This document shows, piece by piece, positions 52,742 through 60,788 of a stretch of DNA of 64,000 bases. Every line of letters begins with the position of its first letter. Within the stretch, counting starts at the first letter, position 1. Made by a program: the position numbers and the translations under genes. The notes below the pieces were generated by a model that saw nothing but the letters and a program-made list of their open reading frames with translations, made no database searches and was not told the origin of the DNA. Source of the DNA: DATFFO01 sp963772815 (GTDB lineage Bacteria; Actinomycetota; Acidimicrobiia; Spongiisociales; ZC4RG35); NCBI GenBank assembly GCA_963772815.1, contig CAVYYV010000006.1, positions 496,001-560,000 on the forward strand, in the 5' to 3' direction.

Positions 52742-54483
52742 TCGTCGAGAATGTAGACGGGCTCTCTGTAATAGCGGATCTCGCCGGCTCTTTCCTTCTC
52801 GGCAAGATGGTCGTGCAGCCAGCGGTTCTTCTCTTCCAGCGACTGCTCGCCGGTTACCATCTCCAGGGGAACGTCGAGATGGAGAACCCTGCCCGGAACG
52901 ATGAAGCGGGTCACTCCCGCCGGTAGCAGAGTCCCGGAACGGGCCGCCAGGAGGACCTGTTCGACGGTGAACTCCGGATACTCGACGAGAGCGGTCATGT
53001 CCGGGTGCCAGCCATGCAGCCTCCGCACATCTCTCTCCAAGGTGCGGGACACCACAGCCTCGGAAGTGTAGGCCTCGGCCACCGCCGCCACCGCCTGAAA
53101 CCGGTTCTTCCCTTCGGCCGCGTGCAGCACGAAGGCCTGTTCACCGTCGGCAGAGACCACCGAGCACAACCCCCCGTACTCGATCATGCGTTGGTGAGGA
53201 GACTCGTCTTCGACCTTTTCCAACCAGATGCCGTCCAGGCCACTGAGAAGGTCGGTGAGCCGGCCAATGGGCAAGCGCCGGACGACGTGATGCCAGGTTT
53301 CGAGAGAAAGACCATCTTCGACTCCCACGTCCTGCACCACGGCGTGGGGCGAGTCGAGCAACCGCAGGGCCTCGGTGCGGGTGGCACCGTCCAAGACGAC
53401 GTAGCGGTCTCCGATCGTGGCCACAATCGTCGGGTTACGCATCACGCCCTCTTCGGACAAGCGGCGGGCCAGCTTGTCGGCCCGGCCGGGATCCGTGGCC
53501 TCGTGCGGCACCACCCTCTCCAGCGGGACGAAGCGGACCGGGAGGATCGATCGACTGTCCAGCCCACCGAGCCGCCGGACGAGCTCCACCGCCACATCGG
53601 CCGCGGCCGACGACTGAGCGTCGGAAGTGCTGGCCCCGATATGAGGGGTGGCAATCACCCTGGCGTGGAGAGCCAAGGGGTTTTCGACGGCGGGCTCCTG
53701 GCGGAACACGTCGAGGGCGGCGCCGGCGATTCGATCCTGATCCAGGGCCTCGAGAAGGGCAGCCTCGTCGATCACCGAGCCCCGGGAGGTGTTGACCAGG
53801 CAGGCGGTCGGCCGCATCGTTGCCAGCTCGTCCGCCCCGATCAGGCTCTCGGTCTCGGGGCGAGCCGGGAGGTGGAGGCTGACGAAGTCCGATCGGGCCA
53901 GCAGATCGTACAGATCGAGCGGCTCCACGCCCGCCTCGAGGTAGAGCTCGGGGGTGGGCCGGTACTGGTTGGTGACCACGGTCATGCTGAACGCTCGCGC
54001 ACGAGCCGCCACCGCTTGGCCGATACGCCCGAAGCCGATGATCCCCAGCGTCTTGCCGGCCAGCCCTGTGCCCATCAGGTCCTTCTTGATCCACCGCCCC
54101 TCCTTGAGGGCGGCGTCGCCCCGGGTGATGTTGCGGGCCAAGTCGATGATCAACCCCAGGGTCAACTCGGCCACCGCCAGCGTGTTGGCGTCGGGGCTGT
54201 TGATCACCTCCACGCCCCTCTCCACGGCCGCCGCCACGTCGATCGTGTCGAGCCCGGCTCCCGCCCGGGCAACCACCTCGAGCCTCTCGGCTGATTCGAG
54301 GATCCGGCGGGTGACCCTGGTAGCCGAGCGGACCACCATGGCCTCGTAATCCGCCACCACTGCCAGGACTTCTTCCTCCGACATGCCGGTGCGGACGTCG
54401 ACGTCCAGATGCTCTTCCATGATCGCCAATCCATCGGGCGAGATGGAATCACACACCAACACGCGGGGACGGCGATGCTGCAC
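52738..54483 (-). CDS. serA: Phosphoglycerate dehydrogenase fused to a SerK/SbnI-like ParB-fold domain
   Basis: Residues 1-310 form a complete 3-phosphoglycerate dehydrogenase: Rossmann GFGRIG (150-155), Arg234 in NTSRG, Glu263 in QEPAV, His281 in TPHIGAST. Instead of the usual ACT or ASB regulatory domains, residues ~315-581 carry a ParB-fold domain: FVPLERVVPHEATDPGRADKLARRLSEEGVMRNP with the PHE Glu328, then VVLDGATRTEALRLL (365-374) and EVEYPEFTVEQVLLAARSG-like segments near the end. This matches the SerK (free L-serine kinase)/SbnI group, although DGHHR is altered to DGATR. The protein may both start the serine pathway and phosphorylate serine, or use the domain as a serine sensor. Confidence 0.85.
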   Translation of the reverse strand: MQHRRPRVLVCDSISPDGLAIMEEHLDVDVRTGMSEEEVLAVVADYEAMVVRSATRVTRRILESAERLEVVARAGAGLDTIDVAAAVERGVEVINSPDANTLAVAELTLGLIIDLARNITRGDAALKEGRWIKKDLMGTGLAGKTLGIIGFGRIGQAVAARARAFSMTVVTNQYRPTPELYLEAGVEPLDLYDLLARSDFVSLHLPARPETESLIGADELATMRPTACLVNTSRGSVIDEAALLEALDQDRIAGAALDVFRQEPAVENPLALHARVIATPHIGASTSDAQSSAAADVAVELVRRLGGLDSRSILPVRFVPLERVVPHEATDPGRADKLARRLSEEGVMRNPTIVATIGDRYVVLDGATRTEALRLLDSPHAVVQDVGVEDGLSLETWHHVVRRLPIGRLTDLLSGLDGIWLEKVEDESPHQRMIEYGGLCSVVSADGEQAFVLHAAEGKNRFQAVAAVAEAYTSEAVVSRTLERDVRRLHGWHPDMTALVEYPEFTVEQVLLAARSGTLLPAGVTRFIVPGRVLHLDVPLEMVTGEQSLEEKNRWLHDHLAEKERAGEIRYYREPVYILDE

Positions 54484-54536
54484 TCCGCTCAGGTGATCTC
54501 CTCGGGCCGGGGAGGGCCAGGATACGCCGGGCGACT

Positions 54537-54926
54537 TCAGCCCGGGGAGACGGCGGCCGCGAACTCGTCAGGGATGCGGCGCGGGCGCCCCTCCAGATCG
54601 GTGAAGGCCGCCTTGACGACCAGCCGGGCAATCGGCTCGCCATCACGCGTCATCTCCTGCCGCCAGGTCGAAGTGACCCGGCCCACATCCTCCACCTCGG
54701 TCGTCACGGCCAGCACGTCATTGAGCCCGGCCGCGGCCAGGAACCTGGCCTCGAGCTCCACGACCACCAGCTGGTGGCCCTGGTCCTTCATCACGCCCAG
54801 TCCAAAGCCCAGTTCATCCAGGTACTCGATCCGGGCCGTCTCGAAATAGGCCAGATAATTCGTATGATTCACATGGTTGTACGGGTCCAGCTCGTAGAAC
54901 CGCACTTTGATCTCGCTCCGGTGCAT
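54537..54926 (-). CDS. Acyl-CoA thioesterase (hotdog, YbgC/4HBT-like)
   Basis: The 129-residue hotdog-fold protein reads EIKVRFYELDPYNHVNHTNYLAYFETARIEYLDELGFG, with the YbgC-type Asp/His-Val-Asn catalytic stretch, followed by VVVELEARFLAAAGLNDVLAVTTEVEDVGRVTSTWRQEM. It hydrolyses acyl-CoA thioesters. It is divergent from the alcohol dehydrogenase gene 107 bases away. GTTTTGCTGATAAAAACACAGG lies in the shared upstream region, relatively A/T rich. Confidence 0.85.
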   Translation of the reverse strand: MHRSEIKVRFYELDPYNHVNHTNYLAYFETARIEYLDELGFGLGVMKDQGHQLVVVELEARFLAAAGLNDVLAVTTEVEDVGRVTSTWRQEMTRDGEPIARLVVKAAFTDLEGRPRRIPDEFAAAVSPG

Positions 54927-55033
54927 CCTGTGTTTTTATCAGCAAAACGGACCCGTCGGGGTCCCGTTTTGAAGGGGAGAACCGCGCCGGAAGGCCGGAA
55001 GGCCCCCCGAATGGGCCCACTAGCCTCACCCTG

Positions 55034-56043
55034 ATGAGAGCCTGGCTACTGACCGAAACCACCGGAATAGACGGCTTCGTGCTCGATGAAGTGCCCACCC
55101 CCGAACCCGGTCCGGGCCAGGTGCGGATCGAGCTGAAAGCGACGGGGCTCAACCATCTCGACCTGTGGGTGTCCCGTGCTCTGCCCGCCCCCAAGCAACT
55201 GCCTCACATTCTGGGTGGGGACGGAGCCGGGCTGATCGACGCGGTCGGCGAGGGGGTGGACGGCCTGGAGCCCGGAGACGATGTGGTGATCGACCCCTCG
55301 CTTTCGTGCGGCCACTGCAACGCCTGCGTCCGCGACGAGATCGTCTACTGCTCCGAGTTCGGGATCCTGGGCGAGCACCACACGGGCACGTTGGCGGACT
55401 ACATCGTCGTCCCGGCGGCCAACGCCCTGCCCAAACCGCCCGCCATGAATTGGTCGGTGGCGGGGTCGTTCGGCCTGGTGACCGGAACCGCCCTCCGCAT
55501 GCTGGACCGGGCCCGCCTGAAGCGGGGCGAGACCGTGCTCGTGCCCGGCATAGGCGGCGGCGTCTCCTCAGCGGCGATGCTGCTCGCCCTGGCCCGCGGA
55601 GCCGAAGCGTTCGTAACCTCGCGTTCCCCGAGAAGATCGAGTGGGCGGTCCAACACGGCGCCGCCGGCGGATTCGACTCCGGGTCCGAATTCTCGAGGGA
55701 AGTGCAGGGCCAGGGCGGCGCGGACGTCGTCGTGGAAACCGTTGGCCCGACCACCTGGAACCAGTCCCTCCGGTCCCTCAAACGAGGCGGACGCCTGGTG
55801 GTGTGCGGTGCCACATCGGGACCCAAGGTGGAGCTCACGATCCCGGTTCTCTTTTTCAAGCAGCTGGAGCTGATCGGTTCCTCCATGGCGACCCACTCCC
55901 AGTTCTCCCGCGCCCTGCACATGGTCTCCACGGGGGAAGTCGAATCACCCGTCGACTCGGTATATCCCTTCGAGCAGCTGCCCGACGCTCTGCACCACCT
56001 GGATTCCGGCCAACAGATGGGCAAGGTCGTCATCGGCCGATAG
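55034..56043 (+). pseudogene. Zinc-containing alcohol dehydrogenase, one frameshift
   Basis: From ATG 55034 the medium-chain dehydrogenase reads MRAWLLTETTGIDGFVLDEVPTPEPGPGQV, HILGGDGAGLIDAVGEGVDGL, the structural zinc loop CGHCNACVRDEIVYC, and VLVPGIGGGVSSAAMLLALARGAEAFVTSRSP. The next codons belong to another frame (EKIEWAVQHGAAGGFDSGSEF ... GQMGKVVIGR, stop 56043). Restoring one C in the run at 55626-55629 rejoins the two. Either a real inactivating deletion in a homopolymer or a sequencing slip. The catalytic domain and cofactor domain are otherwise complete. Confidence 0.85.
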
Positions 56044-56093
56044 GCTCATCCGACCCGCTTGGGTGGGCGCGCCGTCGTGGCTAGCGTCCACCG

Positions 56094-57297
56094 ATGGCCA
56101 AGCGTCCCCTCGCTATGGCAGGCCTCACCGCCACGGTGGCGGTCGCCTTCGGCTCGCTGTTCTACGCCTTCTCGGTGCTGATAACTGCCGAGGCGGCCGG
56201 TTCCGACTTCTCGACCAGCGTCTTGTCGATTGCATACGGAGGGACGGTTCTGATCGGTGGCGCCCTGGCGTTCGCCGTAGGTCGATTCGTAGATCGCAAC
56301 GGTGTCCGACCGGTGATCGCGACGGGAGCGACGCATGGGCATGGCGGGCATGCTTGGGACTGGCCGCATCCACCGAGCCGTGGCAGGTGATCGCGGTCTC
56401 CTGGCTGCTGTTGGGTCCGGCGGTGGGAATGACGTTCTACGAGCCGGCCTTCGTGGCCATCAACCAGTGGTATCCGCCCGCCGAGCAGGGCCGGGCGCTC
56501 GGGCTTTTGACCGTGGTCGGCGGCCTGGCGGGACCCATCTTCCTGCCGCTCACCGCCGCCCTGGTCGACGGGTTCGGGTGGCGCACGCCGCCGTGGTTCT
56601 CGCCCTCATCACCGGGGCGGTGGGGCTGGGGGCGGCCATCTTCGTACTCCCCACGGGCAGCGTCTCCCAACACCACACCGAGCTTCCCGGGTCACATCTC
56701 ATTGCGGTCGCTGTTCGCGGACTCCCGATTCGCCTGGTACACGGTGTCGGTTCTGCTCACCTACGCCGCTTTCCAGACCGTGCTCTTCCATCGCATTGCC
56801 CTGTGGGAACAGGCGGGGATGGTCGTCGGCCTGGTCTCGTTCTGGGCCGGGGTATCGGGTTGGCTCAGCTTCCCCGGCCGCTACCTGGGGCCGATACTGG
56901 CCCGCGGTGAGAACGGAGTGAGATGGAATGCCACGGTTTCGATTGGCCTCGCCGTCACCATCGTCCCCCTCGTGATCACCGGCCGGCCCATGTCGTGATG
57001 ATCCTGCATTTCATCTTCTTCGGCCTCGTCTTCGGAGCCGTCCTCCCCATGCGGGCGGCTGTGATGGGGACATGGTTCAACGGTCCCAACTACGGGCGCA
57101 TCATGGGTTTCCAATGGACCATGGCGGCATTCGCCGGCGCGGCCGGTCCCCTCCTGGCCGGTGTGTCACGTGATGCTCTCGGTACTTACCGTCCGGCCAT
57201 GGCCGTCACCCTCACCTGCTTGGTGGCGGCGGGCGGGTCCATCCTGTTGGCGGGGAGAGCGGCCCGGCACGCAGCTGATCCGACTCGGTCCCGATGA
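56094..57297 (+). pseudogene. MFS transporter with at least five frameshifts
   Basis: Pieces of a 12-helix MFS protein occur in different frames: MAKRPLAMAGLTATVAVAFGSLFYAFSVLITAEAAG (56094 onwards), MGMAGML near 56335, GLAASTEPWQVIAVSWLLLGPAVGMTFYEPAFVAINQWYPPAEQGRALGLL, AVVLALITGAVGLGAAIFVLPTGSV, ADSRFAWYTVSVLLTYAAFQTVLFHRIALWEQAG, and ILHFIFFGLVFGAVLPMRAAVMGTWFNGPNYGRIMGFQWTM to 57297. The frame changes near 56333, 56350, 56585, 56695 and 56995. As a gene it cannot be translated in one frame. It follows the frameshifted dehydrogenase. Confidence 0.85.
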
Positions 57298-57323
57298 CAC
57301 TGCGAATCACATATCCTTCCCGG

Positions 57324-58013
57324 ATGAACAAGTACCGACCGCTCCTGGCAACGATCGTGGCCATCGCTCTGGCCGCTTGCGGCACCGGCTCCGGCTCGGC
57401 GACTACCAACCCGGGCTCGACCTCCACATCGGTCACCACCCAGCCCACCACCAGCTCCACCACTCAGCCCACCACCAGCTCCACGACCGAGCCCCTTCAA
57501 ACGACCACCTCCCCGGCGCCGGCCACCACCTCGACCGTGTCGGAAACCACCACGACCCCCTCCACGACAACCACGTCTATCCCTCCCCCGCTGCCTACCA
57601 CTCCACCGCCCGGACCCGACGGTGCAGCAGGAGCAGGCTGCACACCGGGGAGCCAGGCGCTGGGCGACGGCGTCTGGTTCGGACTGGTGGCAGGAGCAGA
57701 CGCGGGTCAGCTCCAGTTCGATCTGGCCTGCTGGTTCACCGGTGCCGCAGCCGCCGCGGCAGCTGCGGAGGACGGCCAGGAATCGCCACCTCCCAACGAC
57801 TACTACGTCCGCAACGCCAACCCACTCATCCGCAACCTGACAGTCGCCCCCGGCGCCCAGGTGCTGTGGTATCTCGACGGCGACCCCAACTCCTCGAATA
57901 CCGGCAGCTATTCGGACTGGCTTGCAACCCGAAACGGGACGTTTCCCTTCGGCGTTTGGATGAGAGTGCAGTCGGGACAGGTCGTGACGATCACCGAGCA
58001 GTGGGTCCCGTGA
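57324..58013 (+). CDS. Thr/Pro-rich exported lipoprotein
   Basis: From ATG 57324 the 229-residue product has a signal MNKYRPLLATIVAIALAAC with lipobox, then a ~75-residue low-complexity segment with TTQPTTSS repeats, and a C-terminal domain of ~110 residues (GVWFGLVAGADAGQLQFDLACWFTGAAAAAAAAEDGQ, YYVRNANPLIRNLTVAPGAQVLWYLDGDPNSSNTGSYSDWLATRNGTFPFGVWMRV). No known fold recognised. A short tandem repeat encodes the Thr-rich part. Its 3' end overlaps the convergent SRPBCC gene by 23 bases. Confidence 0.75.
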   Translation: MNKYRPLLATIVAIALAACGTGSGSATTNPGSTSTSVTTQPTTSSTTQPTTSSTTEPLQTTTSPAPATTSTVSETTTTPSTTTTSIPPPLPTTPPPGPDGAAGAGCTPGSQALGDGVWFGLVAGADAGQLQFDLACWFTGAAAAAAAAEDGQESPPPNDYYVRNANPLIRNLTVAPGAQVLWYLDGDPNSSNTGSYSDWLATRNGTFPFGVWMRVQSGQVVTITEQWVP

Positions 58014-58434
58014 CCGCCTGATAGAGAGGGGTGAGGACACCCCAGGCTCCAAGAGTGCGCTCCCTGCGGTCGATGCCCGGGGGGCCGAGACGCTCGAAAC
58101 CGCTCTGGTGGATCTGAACTCGAGTCTTCTCACCCGTTTGCTCGAAGGTGACCTCGACACGCGTCGCCTCCGCCGGGTCGAAGAACAGGTGCCATGTGTA
58201 GACGACTCGATGGGGCGGCTCCCAGGCAACCACCTCACCCCAGTCGTGTCGGTCTCCGTTGCGGGCAAGCTCGTAGATACGGCCACCCAAACCCGGTTCG
58301 AACACCACCTGATGCAGATCCTCGCCCGAGATGGTGTGGCCAGGTGGCCACCACAATCCTGCCCGATTAGTCCAGATCTCGAAGGCACGCTGAGGTGATG
58401 CGTCGACGTCGAAGTGGCGTGTCAGGTAATCCAC
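57991..58434 (-). CDS. SRPBCC (AHSA1/START-like) protein paired with an ArsR regulator
   Basis: From GTG 58434 the 147-residue product reads VDYLTRHFDVDASPQRAFEIWTNRAGLWWPPGHTISGEDLHQVVFEPGLGGRIYELARNGDRHDWGEVVAWEPPHRVVYTWHLFF, the AHSA1-type SRPBCC fold. It lies two bases after the ArsR stop on the same strand. ArsR-SRPBCC pairs are common and the ligand is unknown. Alternative start upstream in the ArsR gene is less likely. Confidence 0.8.
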   Translation of the reverse strand: MDYLTRHFDVDASPQRAFEIWTNRAGLWWPPGHTISGEDLHQVVFEPGLGGRIYELARNGDRHDWGEVVAWEPPHRVVYTWHLFFDPAEATRVEVTFEQTGEKTRVQIHQSGFERLGPPGIDRRERTLGAWGVLTPLYQAVTGPTAR

Positions 58435-58436
58435 GA

Positions 58437-58748
58437 TCAGTGGAGATTGTCGGCCGCGATCTTGAAGCGGGCAGCCGCCTCGCCCCACACCCGCTCCAGG
58501 TACTCGGCCGCCGCTTCCACCCCCACCGAGTCCAGGCTGTAGATGCGGCGGGTGCCATGGGCCCGGTCGGTCACGAGGCCCGCCTCCTTCAGCAGACGCA
58601 GGTGGCGCGAAACCGCCGGTCGGCTGATGGGCAGACGAGAGGCGATCTCTCCCACGGGCCGATCTCCTTCGGCCAGGATCTCCACGATCGCGCGACGATT
58701 GGCGTCGGCCAGGGCATCGAACGGATCGTGGTCGGGAACGGCGGTCAT
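58437..58748 (-). CDS. ArsR-family winged-helix repressor
   Basis: A 103-residue ArsR-type regulator: FDALADANRRAIVEILAEGDRPVGEIASRLPISRPAVSRHLRLLKEAGLVTDRAHGTRRIYSLD contains the winged helix-turn-helix, with no metal-binding CxC motif. It is followed by the SRPBCC gene and is divergent from the DUF6855 gene across a 62-base gap containing an inverted repeat. Autoregulation and control of the pair is likely. Confidence 0.88.
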   Translation of the reverse strand: MTAVPDHDPFDALADANRRAIVEILAEGDRPVGEIASRLPISRPAVSRHLRLLKEAGLVTDRAHGTRRIYSLDSVGVEAAAEYLERVWGEAAARFKIAADNLH

Positions 58749-58775
58749 GACAACCAGCGCAATGGTAGCTCGTAT

Positions 58776-58786
58776 GTTACCGTAAC
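58776..58786. promoter_or_regulatory. Inverted repeat, candidate ArsR operator
   Basis: GTTAC-C-GTAAC lies midway between the divergent ArsR gene and the DUF6855 gene, and a further GTTAC at 58793 follows. The A/T-rich setting (atgttaccgtaacc...gttacata) contrasts with the flanking coding DNA. An operator for the ArsR regulator is inferred. Confidence 0.4.
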
Positions 58787-58810
58787 CGGAGCGTTACATA
58801 AGGAGACGAC

Positions 58811-59230
58811 GTGGCACAGACACCCTTCACCGGCTCCGGCACCATCGAAGACCCCTGGATTCTCAAGACACCCAGCCTCAGCTCCGAGTTCGAGATGTAC
58901 CGGGATGACGCTGGGGACCCGCCCCAGCTGGTCTGCCAGGTGGGCAAGACCCGCCTCGCCTACGACCTGCGCTGTATCGAGGATTTGCACCGGATGCTGG
59001 TAGAGCACGGCGACTGGATGCCTCTGGGCAACACCGACGAGCAGAAGCCGGCCAAGGAAGGGACGGTGGAAGCCTGGGCACGCTCACCCGAGAACCCGAT
59101 CGGTGGCTGGTACGGGCTCAAGAAGGGACTGCGGGGCCGATTCGCCAACTACGTACCCCCGGTGCTGGAAGTGCTGGGGCTGGCCGAGGTAGAGCACAAC
59201 GCCCGCAACAACCGCATGAGAGCGGCATGA
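58811..59230 (+). CDS. DUF6855-like conserved protein
   Basis: The 139-residue product reads DPWILKTPSLSSEFEMYRDDAGDPPQLVCQVGKTRLAYDLRCIEDLHRMLVEHGDWMPLGNTDEQKPAKEGTVEAWARSPENPIGGWYGLKKGLRGRFANYVPPVLEVLGLAEVEHNARNNRMRA. The conserved LxxHGDWMxLGxxDEQKPAK and GGWYGLK...RGRFxNYxPP blocks mark a conserved actinobacterial family without known function. GGAGAC precedes GTG 58811. It is divergent from the ArsR gene. Confidence 0.7.
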   Translation: MAQTPFTGSGTIEDPWILKTPSLSSEFEMYRDDAGDPPQLVCQVGKTRLAYDLRCIEDLHRMLVEHGDWMPLGNTDEQKPAKEGTVEAWARSPENPIGGWYGLKKGLRGRFANYVPPVLEVLGLAEVEHNARNNRMRAA

Positions 59231-59290
59231 TCAGGCCCCACCGCCCCCGAGCTTGGGAGCTGGAACGCGATTCGATACGGTCTTTCGCCC

Positions 59291-59611
59291 ATGCTTGTGA
59301 CACTCCCACCGATACGACTGTCCTCATCCACGGCGGTGGCCATCCTGGTGATGGTTCTGGCGCTCGCCACGGGATGCACCACCACCCCGACACCGGATCC
59401 CGAAGCCCTCTCCAACCGTGCGGTGACCCTCTTCCAGGACTGTTTCTCCCGTAATCACGTGCAAGCGGAGAACGTGAAGGTGGAGGTGTCGGCGGACGGT
59501 CACGTCCGGACACTCTCGGCCCAAATCGTCGGAGAGGGAGACGTCGCCTTCGAGCCCCAGGTGCGTCTGGCCTGCACCCAGGAAGTAGAGGCGCAGCTCG
59601 CCCAATCCTGA
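59291..59611 (+). CDS. Small lipoprotein
   Basis: A 106-residue product with signal MLVTLPPIRLSSSTAVAILVMVLALATGC (lipobox ATGC), then TTTPTPDPEALSNRAVTLFQDCFSRNHVQAENVKVEVSADGHVRTLSAQIVGEGDVAFEPQVRLACTQEVEAQLAQS. Two Cys residues in the mature part could form a disulfide. No family recognised. Confidence 0.62.
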   Translation: MLVTLPPIRLSSSTAVAILVMVLALATGCTTTPTPDPEALSNRAVTLFQDCFSRNHVQAENVKVEVSADGHVRTLSAQIVGEGDVAFEPQVRLACTQEVEAQLAQS

Positions 59612-60165
59612 CCCTGGGCGACAGACCGCGACGATCACGTAGCGGACGACACGCACGGTGAGCTGGCAGTTCGTGGTCAGCCCTGGCCCGGATGGCGGTA
59701 GCCGGCTACTGACCAGAGGCCGCTATGACCACAGCCTGGATTGGAGGAGCCGCCTCGCGTTGGGCGCTTTCCTATCGAAGCGATCTCTTTCGTGATGAAC
59801 CGCAAGATGATGCTCGAGATCAAGAGGCTGGCAGAACGCGACGCCTAGCCAATGCCGATTTCGTTCCCGGCGAGGCAGGGTCAGCGGCGACGAATCAGCA
59901 GCGCTAACGCCCGCCAGTTATTCCTTGAATCCAGCCGAATCACCCGATCCGCGTTTCCGGCATTATGCGTCCTCTGGGTGGTCCTGGGGGTGGGCTCGGC
60001 CGCCGATGGGCAGCCCAGCGGAGCCTCTCCCCCGTTCTGTATCCTATGAAACGCCGAAGGTGTTGCATCTCGCGACCCCTTATCTTCTTCCCGAGCTCGG
60101 ATTGTCGGGAACCGCTGCACCGCTACAATGTGGCGGTCGCAGTCGGAATCCCGACCCGATCCCCT
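59612..60165. other. Intergenic region before tRNA-Asp
   Basis: About 550 bases with no convincing gene. Short frames are open in several registers (for instance MNRKMMLEIKRLAERDA, 59794-59847), without signals or homology. The 100 bases before the tRNA are likely its promoter. Confidence 0.35.
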
Positions 60166-60243
60166 GGGGGCGTAGAACAGCCTGGAGTGTTCGCCGGCCT
60201 GTCAAGCCGGAGGTCGCGGGTTCAAATCCCGTCGTCCCCGCCA
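60166..60243 (+). tRNA. tRNA-Asp (anticodon GUC)
   Basis: Cloverleaf with acceptor GGGGGCG/CGTCCCC, anticodon stem CCGGC/GCCGG with loop CTGTCAA (anticodon GTC), and T arm GCGGG-TTCAAAT-CCCGT. The D arm is GAAC...GTTC. Discriminator G at 60240, CCA encoded at 60241-60243. It precedes tRNA-Phe by 45 bases, the common Asp-Phe order. Confidence 0.93.
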
Positions 60244-60288
60244 CCCGAAGGCCCTAGGGTCTTTGGGCGCGCACCCTGGTGCGCGGGA

Positions 60289-60364
60289 GGTCAGGTAGCT
60301 CAGTTGGTAGAGCGCCGGTCTGAAAAACCGGAGGTCGACGGATCGACGCCGTCCCTGACCACCA
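60289..60364 (+). tRNA. tRNA-Phe (anticodon GAA)
   Basis: Cloverleaf: acceptor GGTCAGG/CCTGACC, D arm GCTC...GAGC, anticodon stem CCGGT/ACCGG with loop CTGAAAA (anticodon GAA), T arm GACGG-ATCGACG-CCGTC. Discriminator A 60361, CCA encoded to 60364. Foreign-looking genes and an integrase remnant lie in the following 3 kb, consistent with tRNA genes as insertion points, though no att repeat of the tRNA end is found. Confidence 0.95.
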
Positions 60365-60788
60365 TCCAACTAACTGCGTAATCGCCCAAGACCCCTTATG
60401 GCAGTTGGGTTTTCGGGTGCCTGCCCAACTCTCTTCGTTTCGCGACATTTCGCGACCTCTCACATCGTCTTGCGGACTCTCGCGGACTATTCGCGGACTC
60501 CTCCACCAGACGGAGCGCTGCGAGCAGCATCAGCGGCTTCGGGCGAAGGGTCACCCTTAGTGGCGGGAGGGGGAACACGAGGCGCACGGGAAGTGCCGTT
60601 CTGCTCGGGTTGGGGGGAGGGGCGGTATCGCGCGAGAACAGGGTGATCTGCACCACTACCGGGCCTGGCTGGACCCGTCGTCGAGCGCGGTCTTGTAGCC
60701 CAGTTGTGCCGCATGCCAGGGAATGGAAGAGGCAATCGGAATCCTGAGTCGCCTGGACAATCAGCGCTGAGGGGGGTCAGATGGCATC
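60365..60788. other. Intergenic region after the tRNAs
   Basis: This stretch has AGTTGGG (60403) and CCCAACT (60424) as a possible transcription terminator for the tRNAs, and a short cluster of GCGGACT repeats near 60472, 60482 and 60493 at 10-11-base spacing. TTTCGCGAC occurs twice just before. No gene is convincing. One copy of a 17-bp direct repeat starts at 60592. Confidence 0.4.
60592..60608. repeat. 17-bp direct repeat, left copy
   Basis: AGTGCCGTTCTGCTCGG occurs here and again at 61992-62008, flanking the epoxide hydrolase gene. Chance identity of 17 bases at this distance is very unlikely. In the right copy it forms part of a hairpin. Confidence 0.6.

Noticed and set aside
57420..57560. 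Short ACC/CCA repeats resembling a repeat array
   Set aside because: They encode the Thr/Pro-rich linker of a lipoprotein, not a CRISPR or noncoding repeat.
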